From Bedellia somnulentella (taxonomy: Eukaryota > Arthropoda > Insecta > Lepidoptera > Bedelliidae), in contig OY755177.1 in the NCBI GenBank assembly GCA_963576735.1, positions 6,944,001 through 7,008,000 on the forward strand: 64,000 bases of DNA, in the 5' to 3' direction. This document shows, one piece after another, positions 42,800 to 52,189 of the stretch. Each line of letters opens with the position of its first letter. Position 1 is the stretch's first letter. The position numbers and the translations under genes were made by a program. The notes beneath the pieces were generated by a model. It was not told the DNA's origin. It ran no database searches and was given only the letters and a program-made list of their open reading frames with translations.

Positions 42800-43600
42800 G
42801 AACCGTTGTTTCGTGAATTATACCACATTTTAATAAATAATTCCTAAAACTTTTGTTGCAATATTCTGTGCCATTGTCACTTCGAAATCTTTTAATATTT
42901 AGATTTAATTGGTTCTCCACCATCATTTTTAATTCGATAATTGATTCAATACTGATATTTTATAACATAAACATAAACGTTCACGCCGAGTATCCCCGAA
43001 GGGGTTGGCAGAGGTACTAATACTTATGAACATCACGTGACTTTGTCACCTGGTATTCAGAGTACCCACGTTTTGCATGGACAGTGTACTCACGTGATAG
43101 GGGCCAGGCCTATCGCCGTTTTGTACGAATACACTGTCACATGACTAAGTACAACTCAGCCATGTGGGTTTCCTCACGATGTTTTCCCTCACCGTTAACA
43201 ACCATGATAAATATACCATGATATTTTATCTTTAAATTTAAGGAAATAAATAAATGATTTACGAGTATAGTCATCGGTAAACGTTATAAAATAACGATGT
43301 CCGCTCCAATTATTAACTGAAATTGGACCACATATATCAGAATGTATTAAATCAAGTTTAGTCTGCCACGCGAAAAACACATACTTTTTTGTCTTCCTTC
43401 AATACAAGGAACACAAGGTTGTTGTTATTTTTATTTTGTTGTTTTTGTTGTTGTTGTTGTTATTTGTAAAATTAACACCGTTTGCTATGTTACGAAGAAC
43501 TAACATACCTCTATAACTTAAATGTCCAAGACGTCTATGCCATAACTCTACAGAATCTGAAGTAGTTTTTAAAGAAATAATAATATACCTTTTTTCTAAT
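42800..43600 (-). pseudogene. Copia pre-integrase zinc finger and integrase N-terminal part, split by SINE-B
   Basis: LWHRRLGHLSYRGMLVLRN (His pair of the HHCC finger) near 43550, a run of Asn codons (43418-43465), then CVPCIEGRQKS in another frame (Cys pair), then IHSDICGPISVNNWSGHRYF, TFTDDYTRKSFIYFLKFKDK (first catalytic Asp region), the SINE, and RFRSDNGTEYCNKSFRNYL (second Asp). Broken by a frameshift near 43400 and by the SINE. Confidence 0.8.
42964..43218 (-). mobile_element. SINE-B in Copia integrase, 11-bp target duplication
   Basis: TGATATTTTAT is repeated at 42953-42963 and 43219-43229. It runs from the tail through the hairpin CCCCGAAGGGG to CACCGTTAACAACCATG; the tRNA head is absent. 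Confidence 0.9.
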
Positions 43601-44111
43601 TATGTATTAAATCAGTAATAAGTTTTAAATATATGGAAGTAAAATCTTTGGACACTGCGGAAACTGCCATGCTGAAAAAGCGCAAACCCTTAAATAGTAT
43701 GTCTGGTAGGCTTACATCAGGAAGAATAAATTCAGTGTTATTTTCATCCTAGACTTGATATTGCAGAAATCGTTTCTTTTACTAATTGTGTATAAAATCA
43801 ACTGTCTACTGGTCAAGTTAACTTTAGTACAAATTACTCCAACAAGTTTACTCGACAGCCAAGTCCGAAGAGTTGTTCAAGCTCAACGACTCTCTCGACT
43901 CTTGAAGCGTGGAGTTTACTAAAATTTTAGTCCATTATTATTGCAAGCATTATGAGCAAACGTTTAACGTTTAACGAAATGGTTAGAAATAAATTTAGTA
44001 ACTTATTACACCTAAATAGTGGATAGAACAAAATGATCAAAAATTCTAGCTTTCATACACACATGGAGGGAAATAAATATTTCTAGTAACTGTAGAAAAT
44101 TATTAAATTCA
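43601..44111. other. Unassigned; possibly decayed Copia protease or gag
   Basis: On the minus strand 43760-43620 reads FILPDVSLPDILFKGLRFFS-like sequence that may be the region before the Copia zinc finger. Otherwise nothing recognisable. Confidence 0.3.
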
Positions 44112-44204
44112 TGTGTCGGTTGCCAGCAAGTTTACCCTCTGGGCCCAGCTATATTTAGTTTGGCCATACACCCACACATCCAAAACATAGCCTCCAAGTT
44201 TGAT

Positions 44205-44840
44205 CCTCGTCGTAGTGCTGGTCGCATACCTCGCCATGCTGCAATCAATGATATTATCAGACGGGCCCTTACCACTGTCAACATACCAGCAATCCTGGAG
44301 CCATCAGGTTTGCTGCGGGACGATGGTAAGAGACCAGACGGAATGTCATTGATTCCATGGAAGAATGGGAGGACGCTGGTGTGGGACGCTACCTGCGTCG
44401 ACACGCTAGCGCCGTCTCATTTGTCGGGGTCTGCATCTAAAGCTGGCACTGCGGCAGCTGAAGCTGAGGGTCTGAAGAGGCGCAAATATAGCAATTTAGC
44501 TGAGGAGCATTACTTCTCAGCTTTTGCTGTAGAGACTCTCGGTCCGTGGGGCCCAGATGCGCGTCGTTTTTTCAAAGAAATTTCGACGCGCCTGATCGAG
44601 AAATGCGGAGATCCGAGGGCTGGCGCATTCTTCGCTCAAAGAATCAGCTTAGCGATTCAAAGGGGTAATGCAGCCAGCCTTCTCGGAACCCTGCCACCAG
44701 GCGGCAGCGATTTCGAGAGTATTTTTATATAATTTAATGTAGGTTAGGTTTTTCATATATTATAATTTTATTTTATTTTTTACCTGTATATATAGTTAAA
44801 TTTGTAAATATATGTTAAAATCAAATAGATTTAATAATAA
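44205..44840 (+). mobile_element. 5'-truncated RLE-LINE copy inserted in its own family, 9-bp target duplication
   Basis: AAGTTTGAT occurs at 44196-44204 and 44841-44849. The insert begins at the codons after HHGLSC (RRSAGRIPRHAAINDII) and carries the intact C-terminal domain (KRPDGMSLIPWKNGRTLVW, DATCVDT, FAVETLGPWG, QRISLAIQRGNAASLLGTLP) to a stop at 44732, then a 3' UTR ending TTTAATAATAA. The open frame from 44160 joins host RT and insert by chance. Confidence 0.88.
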
Positions 44841-45083
44841 AAGTTTGATTTGTAGTACCTGGATGGCGGCACCATTGGAGGCGAGGCAAAACAGGTTATA
44901 AACGATTTGAAAGCGATAATAGAAGAATTTAAAAAAAAAAGATCTCGATTTGAATTATGAAAAATGCGAACTGTATTTTGGCCCAGATTCAAACAAAGAT
45001 ACTGTTACAGAAATACAATCAAAATTTAATTCATTGACCCCAGGTATCAACATTTTAAATTCGGCTTCTCTTCGCCTCTTAGG

Positions 45084-45640
45084 TGTGGAAACAGCAAAGA
45101 TATACTGGCCAGTACACCCTGCTGTGTACCAACTTATAATTTGTATCTATGCTTAACTCGAAAAACATTTAAACTCCGCGATGTAGGAATATGAGTGAGA
45201 CGCTGCTATGTGCGTTTGAGTCCGCAGTAGTGTGCGCTCTAACATGACTCCCACAGTACTCCCCTCCTAGTCGATACGACGATATCAATGCTAGGAGGTA
45301 TCTATAACCAATTACCAAATTCAGTGTGAGCAATGAGGCCGGTGATTGCATGCCTGTAGATGCTCTGCTGAATGAATGGTGTGGTGAGGTAAGCGAGGAA
45401 TAGAAGTTGCGGGTAGATCGAGAAATGTAGTAGAAAGAAGCGTGTGTTCTTATCGAGGGGTCACCACTGTAGAAACAGCAAAGATATACTGGCCAGTACA
45501 TCCTTGCTGTGTACCAACTTATAATTTGTATCTATGCTTAACTTGAAAAACATTTACACTCCGCGATGTAGGAATATGAGTGAGACGCTGCTATGTGCGT
45601 TTGAGTCTGCAGTAGTGTGCGCTCTAACATGACTCCCACA
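45084..45640 (-). mobile_element. TRIM (miniature LTR retrotransposon), 557 bp, complete
   Basis: LTRs 45084-45255 and 45468-45640 (172 and 173 bp, nearly identical, TG...CA) enclose 212 bp. On the minus strand the LTR end ..TTTCTACA is followed by G and a primer-binding site TGGTGACCCCTCGATA (45466-45451); before the other LTR is a polypurine tract CTAGGAGGGGAGTAC. TAGG flanks both sides (45080-45083 and 45641-45644), within RLE-LINE RT. No coding capacity; it must use proteins of another LTR element. Confidence 0.88.
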
Positions 45641-45644
45641 TAGG

Positions 45645-46985
45645 TACCCCAGTTTTAGATGATTCTATTCCAAAATTTTAGAGCAAAAAATTTACAAAAT
45701 TTCAGGAATCATCTTCTTTATTGGGACATATTAACCCTCATGTAGCATATGCAATAATAAAGTTTCGTCTGTTTGTTCCAAAATTTACTTATATACTGAG
45801 ATATTCTGGTTTATGGAGGCAAATATCAGTTCTTTAGGACATAGACAACGTGATTAAAAACAATTTGACCAAAATTCTCAAAATTTCCTTAAATGAACGC
45901 TGCTGGACACAAGCCACGCTCCTAATAAGGTATAGTGGTATTGGCATACGCAACGTTTCAAGTATAGCTTTACAAGATTTCTTATCATCTAGTTTTGCAA
46001 ATAACAATCTTTTCATAAGCATCATTAATAACGCGGTAAGTTCGGCAGAGATCATCGATCTTTCAGATGCTAAGAAGGTTTGGATGGATATAGTTTGTCC
46101 TACTGTCAATGTTCCCATTGATCTGGCATCTCAGTGGCAATGGGACGAGCCCCTCTGCTGTCAAGTTCAAACAATACTTCTTAGTACAGCTCTTGACTTG
46201 GAGGAGCGGGCGCGTCTCTTGGCTTGCTGTGAGTCAGATTCGGGGCATTGGTTGAAAGCATTAGCATCGAGCAACCTCGGTACTTTGCTTGACAGAGGCT
46301 CTTTCTCTCTAGCTATGGGTCTGCGATTGAGCACCAAAATAAATGAAAGGCATCGCTGCCGCTGTCCACAGCTCAGGCCACACAGACAAATACTCCAGTA
46401 TTTGTCGATCAGTTGAGGCACCATGGATTATCATGTCGTCGCAGTGCTGGTCGCATACCTCACCATGCTGCTGATATTATCAGACGGGTTCTTACCACCG
46501 TCAACATACCAGCAATCTTGGAGCCATCAGGTTTGCTGTGGGACAAAGGTAAGAGACCAGACGGAATGTCATTGATTCCACGGAAGAATGGGAGGACGCT
46601 AGTGTGGGACGCTACCTGCATCGACACGCTAGCGCCGTCTCATTTGTCGGGGTCTGCATCTAAAGCTGGCACTGCGGCAACTGAAGCTAAGGGTCTGAAG
46701 AGGCGCAAATACAGTAATTTGGCTGAAGAGCAATACTTCTCTTACTATAGAGACCCTCGGTCCGTGGGGCCCAGACGCGCGTCGTTTTTTCAAAGAAATT
46801 TCGACGCGCCTGATCGAGAAATGCGGCGATCCAAGGGCTGGCGCATTCTTTGCCCAAAGAATTAGTTTAGCGATTCAAAGGGGTAATCCAGCCAGCCTTC
46901 TCAGAACCCTGCCACCAGGCGGCAGCGATTTCGAGAGCATTTTTTATACAGTTTAATCTAGGTTAGGTATTTAGTATATTATTAT
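45645..46985 (+). pseudogene. RLE-LINE RT C-terminus, CCHC knuckle and nuclease-like domain
   Basis: The frame 45850-46416 reads to HRCRC and breaks; VDQLRHHGLSC then resumes in another frame (46413-46865) and leads into KRPDGMSLIP, TLVWDATCIDT. About 30 bp of odd sequence (CACACAGACAAATACTCC..) separates them. A second frameshift lies near 46740, after which SVGPRR... replaces the usual FAVETLGPWG. Knuckle spacing, allowing for the break, is C-x-C-x8-H-x4-C. The nuclease would open target DNA; this copy is dead. Confidence 0.7.
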
Positions 46986-47137
46986 TATTATTTTTATCTG
47001 TGTGTATAGTTGAATATATATATATAGTGTATAGTTAAAAAAGATACATTTGAAAAAAAAAACTAGTTTTACTTTGCCTTATGATACATAAGAAAAAAGA
47101 AAAGCGACTTCAAACTTGAAATAACAACCGAAAATTA

Positions 47138-47624
47138 ACAATCAAGTACTAAAAAGTAGGAAATATATTTTTTATTAAATATGAGTACTGTGATAAATAC
47201 CTTAGGCATTTCTTTACTCCACACGCGTCTAAATCCTAAAATTCTCTTAAATAAATTTGTGAGTCGGTGCCAGCCGGCGTCATAATTGATAATAAGTTTG
47301 TATTTTGCACTTCAGGTACATGTACAATGTAGGATACCTACTTGGTAGGGTTAATTGATTTTTGTATGTTTAATTACCATTTAAAACGTTAGGCGATAGA
47401 TATATATTGTTTAGATTGTAATAATCAGATTAGTAGTAAGTAGTAGTAGTAGGGTGAATTTAATTTTGTTTGACTGGTACCGACTCAAAAATTAATTTAA
47501 AAGAATTTTAAGATTTAGGTAGGTTGAACTGACGCGTACGGAATAAATAAATTCATAAAGTGTTAATCACAGTAATCATATTTAATTAAAAAACCAAATT
47601 TCTTACTTTTTAGTACTTGATTGT
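47138..47624. mobile_element. Foldback element, 487 bp, arms of about 135 bp, TTA duplication
   Basis: Ends ACAATCAAGTACTAAAAAGTA on both strands; arms stay alike through TTAAATATGA.TACTGTGAT and GAGTCGGT.CCAG. TTA lies on both sides (47135-47137 and 47625-47627). Only about 215 bp are not in the arms. No coding sequence. Confidence 0.78.
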
Positions 47625-47949
47625 TTATTTTAAAAGGTTTAGTTAAAAAAATTATATATTTTACGAGTTTTAGAGATGAGTAAACCAGGCAAGGTTGCTT
47701 CTCAGATGAGGAAGTGACGGTTACTGCATTATTCTTTGTATTTCAGGTATTTCTATCAATGTACAAATTGAAGAATTTGCCATATTGAACAGAATTAAAT
47801 AGGCTCAACCATATGTAACTGTACATTGTTCTTGAAATCCCTCGAAAGGCGATGGTCTACAATTCTACATCTTGACTCAAAAAAGGCTAAAACTTTCACG
47901 CCGAATATCTCCAAATCTTCCGAACATCACGTGACATTGTCAGCTGTAA
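47625..47949. other. Flank with a scrap of SINE-B (47893-47942, minus)
   Basis: TTTCACGCCGAATATC, ..CCGAACATCACGTGAC keep SINE-B order with a central gap. The rest is unassigned. Confidence 0.4.
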
Positions 47950-48051
47950 TTAATAAAGGAAAGAAAAATTTCGACACAGGCGGGAATCGAACCCGAAACC
48001 TCGGGTATACGCCCCCGTCGCTCTGCCAATTGAGCTACCGTGTCAATGGCT
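47950..48051 (-). mobile_element. SINE-C with a complete tRNA-like head
   Basis: Minus strand: GACACGGTAGCTCAATTGGC (acceptor and D arm), GTATACCCGAGG, GGGTTCGATTCCCGCC (T arm, B box), TGTGTCG, then TTTCTTTCCTTTATTA. The acceptor halves GACACGG and CTGTGTC pair with one G-T. The SINE body continues, so it is not a free tRNA gene. Confidence 0.85.
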
Positions 48052-48215
48052 GCCAGCGCGAAATTCTTCTATCTTTTGTTTCTTTTACACTTTAAAGTAG
48101 TGTTTGCGTTCCCTACATCCGTTTTTTTTTACAAATTCGGAAGGCCACTTGTCTAACTTTTCAGATAGAATGAAAATGTTGAGAACGTCTAACTATCACA
48201 TAATTTGAACGTTTT

Positions 48216-48331
48216 TGTTCATGAAAACCTCATGTGGGGATTATTACTAATAAATAAAGGAAAGAAAATTTCGACACAGGCGGGAATCGATCCCGTGACC
48301 TCGGGTATACGCCCCTATCGCTCTGCAGTTG
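48216..48331 (-). mobile_element. SINE-C, head truncated
   Basis: TTCATGAAAACCTCATGTGGGG through CGGGAATCGATCCCGTGACC to CGCTCTGCAG; the D and acceptor arms are missing. Confidence 0.88.
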
Positions 48332-48469
48332 ATTAATAACAACTAATGGGAATTACCTCGTATACTTTGGAACACAACTAATGTCAATCCTCACAGCCCA
48401 TACATGTCCCCACCAAGGGGCTCAAGCCTACCCTATGTAGGGCAATTTGGCCATATTTAGATTAGATTT

Positions 48470-48838
48470 CTGCGGTATCTTGACTTTAAAACTCGACAGC
48501 GTTCTGCTGATTACAACCACCGCTGCTCTAGATATCACTTCCTCCCACTAAATATTAGAAGGGATATAAGCGATATCTGCTTCCTGGCTAACATTGCAAG
48601 AGGCACCATGGACACACCAGAACTACTCGCGCGCATCTCCTTGCGGTCTAACCAGCTTGGACTGAGACTACGTCCTGTACTGTCTGTTCCTACAGCCTGT
48701 ACTAATTATCGTAAGAATTCCTTCTTAATACGAACTCCAGCTAAATTTAATGAACTATCTCTTGATGTTGACCTATTTTGCACCAGCATTGCCACCATAA
48801 AGCGATTAATGACGCAAAGTTATTTTAACACCTCGTGA
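48470..48838 (+). pseudogene. RT C-terminal end of a CR1/Jockey-type LINE
   Basis: Plus strand: RYLDFKTRQRSADYNHRCSR, LPLNIRRDISDICFLANIA, MDTPELLARISLRSNQLGLR, TACTNYRKNSFLIRTPAKFN. This is the usual end of CR1/Jockey-type RTs. It ends at the stop at 48838; the AT-rich UTR runs to about 49000. A different family from 38806-39735. Confidence 0.7.
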
Positions 48839-49007
48839 TATGTACGTACCTACGTAATATAAAATTATTACATAATCAATTAACTATTCCTCGATCTTTT
48901 TTGTCTATGTTTTTGTTTGTTAACATTCTATCTGTGGAGATTTGTTAATAGCATAGGACGATCTATTTTACCTCTATATTGTATACTTTTGTCTGTAAAT
49001 CTTCCTA

Positions 49008-49304
49008 AGAAAATAAAATAAAATAAAATAAAATAAAATAAAATAATCAGCCACGCTGGCCAATTGCGGGTTGGCAGAATAACGACTACTACCGTAATAG
49101 TAGCAGGTACCGACGGCTTAACGTGCCCTGCGAAGCACGGAATCATCTTAATTTTCGGATAATCAGGTGATTCAAGCCTGCAATATCCTTCCGAACTGGG
49201 TTAAATCTCACAAATTTAATTTGTAAGGTTACCACCCCCGGGGATCGAACCCGAGACCTCTCTACTTAAAACCAAGCGCTTAACCGCTAAACCACGGAAG
49301 CAGC
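49008..49304 (-). mobile_element. SINE-D (Metulj-like), full length
   Basis: Minus strand: GCTTCCGTGGTTTAGCGGTT (A box), GGTCTCGGGTTCGATCCCCG (B box), AACCCAGTTCGGAAGG, ATCACCTGATTATCCG, GCACGTTAAGCCGTCGG, GCCAACCCGCAATTGGCCAG, then a (TTTTA)n tail of at least six units. The long regular tail suggests a young copy. Confidence 0.88.
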
Positions 49305-49827
49305 CATTTCACTCGGAAAAGAATTTGCGAATAGCGACAAACTTTCTACTTCTTTGTCACTATGTAAGTGATTTCATGCTCGAGGATAGTAAACAGCGTG
49401 CAGCGTCACTGCCTCATGGTTGGTCAAGTGATAGAGGTTCAAATTTGCACCCGTGATATTACGGGTTGTGACAGCGCAGTTGACAAGCGAGAAGTGAGAA
49501 ACTGGCAGGTAGTAACTGGTGGCTATGTCACTTGAGTTTGAAATGTTACGCTGAGAAAGCCTTATAACACTAGCATTCTGTGGTTGCTGAGATAGGATAT
49601 TATTTATTAAATAAAAAAATAACATAGGTGCTTGAACTAATTGAAATACCTCATCAAAATAAATTATCCAAATTGAAACGATATAATCATCGTCATGAAT
49701 TTTGACCTTTTTAAGATTTTTGCGAAGAGGATTTTAATTCAACATCGTTTTAATAGGCCAACAAGAGTATAAAGAGGTTACCTTAATTTCTGATCCAATC
49801 TTTTTCGAGCTAACAAGATGAGCACGA
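49305..49827. other. Unassigned flank
   Basis: No motif. An 83-codon minus frame at 49374-49625 resembles nothing. Confidence 0.35.
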
Positions 49828-49977
49828 CGACGCACAGTGATTCGATTAGAACAAGCTAGCTAGACAAAATTATTTTTGTGGATTTTTTTCTTCATAAGGC
49901 TTTCTTATGATGTGTTTATTAGGTTTTAGGTCAATTTTTTTTTTTTAGGTCTTTTTTTTTGAGTTTTTTTTTTAAAT

Positions 49978-50142
49978 AAAATAAATAAATACACTCACGC
50001 CCCTTATTTCCATGCAGGGTAGGCATAGCCACTTGCATAGCAAGTACCCACGGTTCACCAAGCGTATTTAGAGACCCAACGTGATAGGTGGTGAGCCCAT
50101 TCGGCGTTGTAGGGTGCAACACATACCTCACGGTATGCGGGT
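49978..50142 (-). mobile_element. SINE-E: short element with RTE-type 3' end
   Basis: Minus strand ends CTATGCCTACCCTGCATGG..., GGGGCGTGAGTGTATTTATTT, matching the end pattern of the RTE LINE and SIDE-A. Its body (GGGTGCAACACATACCTCAC reversed; CACCACCTATCACGTTGG) is different. No tRNA boxes seen. Confidence 0.6.
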
Positions 50143-50377
50143 TTTTATTTTTTACTTTAATTGCATGAACATAACATAATCACCCTAAGTTAAGGTCACG
50201 GGAACCAAAGAAACAAAAAAATATTATAGATATTTCGTATATTGAGATAGGTAGTTAAATAACAATAAAAAAATTATCAAAAAAGTAGGAACAAAAAAAT
50301 CTTAACTTATTATTATTCTTTCTGCGAAATACACAATAACAATGAAAAACTTATGACAAAAGTAAATAAAAACCTAA

Positions 50378-51050
50378 CTAATTATGATCGTTTACGTCCC
50401 GTGTTTGAAGAAGATCGTCCACGCGCCTCCTTTTCGTTTTTTCACTTGCTTCAGGGAAATTAACTGATGGACGTCCAGGATGTTGTGGAAGTTTTCCAGA
50501 TGCTGATGGTGCTGAGTGGTAAAAGGATACTTTAAATATGTAGAACCCAGCTAACCACTCAGACTGCAAGCGATTGATACTCTTTCCAGAAGTTTTCCAT
50601 TTTTGTTCTAATTTCACTGATAAACTGGCAATTCTCATCCTTATTTCTCTCGCAGATGCCTCCGTAATGTTAGCAAAATCATTTTTCAGTGATAGAAAAT
50701 CAAAAATTCTGCTATTACGATTTTGTTTGGGGTGTTGGAGCCATTCATCAAAGAACTCCATTTTTGCCACTGAGAATTCGTATTCTGGAAAACGGAAAAA
50801 AAAACTAAGATGGACTCGAGTGTGCAGGCTAAAATTAATAAAATTTTCTAGCTTACAGTTATGGCTACTACATATAAAAAGTCTAGCCCGGATACATGAG
50901 GATACAAGTACTTTCTAGTCCAATAAAAAGATAAAATCGTAAAAAAATGACTTTTTTTTAAAAAAATGAGCTCTGAAATTAAAGTGAGTTTACAAAATAT
51001 CCATTACTAGTTATAATTAAGAAGGACATACCTTTAACTTGAAGATCCAT
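50378..51050 (-). pseudogene. Transib-associated spliced ORF, about 137 aa, N-terminal domain only
   Basis: Exon 1 is 51050-51032 (19 nt, MDLQVK, donor GTATGT); the intron 51031-50785 ends TTTTCCAG; exon 2 is 50784-50378, ending VNDHN-stop. The joined frame is open. It shows EQKWK.S...NRLQSEWLAG, then PGRPSVNFPEASEKTKRRR, parallel to QKW..A...RFLEHNREWLNG and SPGRPEKPFTEL in 5840-6972. First exon length, donor and phase are the same in both. No catalytic residues are present, so it would be at most a DNA-binding N-terminal part of a transposase. Because the frame is open, a short protein could still be made. Confidence 0.6.
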
Positions 51051-51311
51051 CACTAAAACTTTTTAAAACACTTGATTTCACTGACATATGATGTTACTTG
51101 TGTAAGCGCAAAATTGCAATTATTTAATCATTTTTTAGCCCTTTCTATTTATACTCGCTGAATTACCTGATCAGTGGTTGACATCTGGCGCAAACAATTC
51201 TTGGAATTGGGTCATTGGGGGTGTTAGCTAGGGGCTTAGGCAAGGAATTCCGGGAAATTCAACAATGACTTTTGTCCAGCTAGCTTGTTCTAATCGAATC
51301 ACTGTGCGACG

Positions 51312-51740
51312 TTTAGAAACTCTGAAAGTAAAATTATTTGCTGATAACTTTTAACGAGTCGTAATACTTTAAAGTTTTAAAATAAATTACTATAAATATT
51401 GACCAGAGAGATATTTCATTTTCAATGAATACAGACATAAGCTAATTGGTATAATTCAAATTCCGAGTAATAATAAAACTGGTAGTAATTATGCGCACTT
51501 TTAAGTGTAATCTATTCTAGCATTCTTAATTTTGGTCATCTAGATGTTACTCGACTGCTAAATATACTATGAGTTTGTGTTAAATAAGTTTGTTTTGTTA
51601 TTCGGAATTTTTGGTTGATTACTAGCTGACCCAAAAGTTGTCATGCAATATAAAAAAAATGCACAACGAATATACGAGAATTGGCTTTGGAAATGGCAAT
51701 ATATAATGGAAACCATTAGAAAACCATTAAAATGTAACTT
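51312..51740. other. Unassigned AT-rich stretch
   Basis: Nothing recognisable. Confidence 0.35.
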
Positions 51741-51921
51741 ACATATTGCCATCTTGTCCCCTATTAACTTCCAAATGTGGCTGAGGAGTTTTTAGCTCTT
51801 AAGCTCTAGTCACCCGTTTTTGGAATTTATGGCCGTGAGTAATTATAAGTATATGGGTATGTATCTTTGCATATATTTACTGTGTAGTTTCAGCATAGAA
51901 TAGCACTAAACCATTTTCTAA
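51741..51921 (+). mobile_element. SIDE-A fragments, 3' part then 5' part
   Basis: 51741-51858 is a 3' part with tail; 51880-51921 (GTGTAGTTTCAGCATAGAATAGC) is the 5' end of a second, otherwise missing copy. Confidence 0.6.
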
Positions 51922-51946
51922 AGTTTACATGCTTCTGTGCTTGGAA

Positions 51947-52172
51947 TGGCAGTTGTGGCCGAGTGGATAGGTGACTAGCTTCTCGGTCCGGAGGTTGCGG
52001 GTTCGATCCCCGCTGAGAGCAACATTTATGTAATGAGCATAAATAATTGCTTCTTTGTCTTGGGTGTCATTTATACGTATATTATATAATATTAAATATA
52101 TCGTTTAGTTAATATCCCATAATACAAGTCTTACTTAGTTTGGGGCTAACTTGATCTGTGTACATATTTATT
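51947..52172 (+). mobile_element. SINE-F, tRNA-Ser-like head
   Basis: GCAGTTGTGGCCGAGTGG (A box), GGTTGCGGGTTCGATCCCCG (B box), then a body ending ACAAGTCTTACTTAGTTTGG, GGCTAACTTGATCTGTG, a pattern I recall as widespread in Lepidoptera (not searched). Confidence 0.75.
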
Positions 52173-52189
52173 ATTATTATTTATTAAAG

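Larger units (their letters stand above)
37741..43600 (-). mobile_element. Second Copia element (minus) with three nested insertions
   Basis: From right to left: pre-integrase zinc finger and integrase (43600-40866), RT (40760-39744), RNase H (38822-38041), polypurine tract AAGGGGCAG and a 3' LTR starting TGTTAAAC at 37958. Interrupted by SINE-B (42964-43218), an LTR element (41228-42794) and a LINE fragment (38806-39735). Gag and the 5' LTR are not recognised; they may lie in the decayed sequence right of 43600 or be gone. Confidence 0.82.
44112..46985 (+). mobile_element. RLE-type non-LTR retrotransposon (RLE-LINE), 5'-truncated, with two nested insertions
   Basis: RT starts abruptly at CVGCQQVYPLGPAIFSLAIHP (motif B), then, across a self-insertion (44205-44840), YLDGGTIGG (YLDD in the expected form; one Asp changed), NYEKCELYF, SASLRLLG, across a TRIM (45084-45640), then TPVLDDS, IRYSGIGIRNVSSIALQDFL, RARLLACCESDSGHWLKAL, LGTLLDRGSFSLAMGLRL, HRCRC, HHGLSCRRSAGRIP and the nuclease-like C-terminus to about 46965. 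The order (RT, CCHC knuckle just before a PD..D domain) is that of LINEs using a restriction-like endonuclease. Confidence 0.72.
49833..51306 (-). mobile_element. Transib-like DNA transposon, 1474 bp, RSS-like ends, CGACG target duplication
   Basis: Both ends begin CACAGTG (49833-49839 and, reversed, 51300-51306), then share ATTCGATTAGAACAAGCTAGC and, after a 24-nt spacer, ACAAAA. Flanks are CGACG on both sides (49828-49832 and 51307-51311). A 5-bp duplication of CGNCG type and heptamer-spacer-nonamer ends are the hallmarks of Transib, relatives of RAG1. The interior encodes only a short protein (50378-51050), and a SINE-E sits at 49978-50142, so the copy is non-autonomous. Confidence 0.8.

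Noticed and set aside
44160..44209. Translation start for the 190-aa frame at 44160
   Set aside because: The first codons belong to the host RT; the target duplication at 44196-44204 shows that the frame is a chance fusion made by the self-insertion.
45084..45640. Two 172-bp repeats as a simple tandem duplication
   Set aside because: TG...CA ends, a primer site, a polypurine tract and a TAGG target duplication make them LTRs of a TRIM.
47981..48049. Complete tRNA-like cloverleaf on the minus strand
   Set aside because: It is followed directly by the SINE-C body seen at four other places, and the anticodon loop cannot be set to 7 nt cleanly. It is the SINE head, not a tRNA gene.
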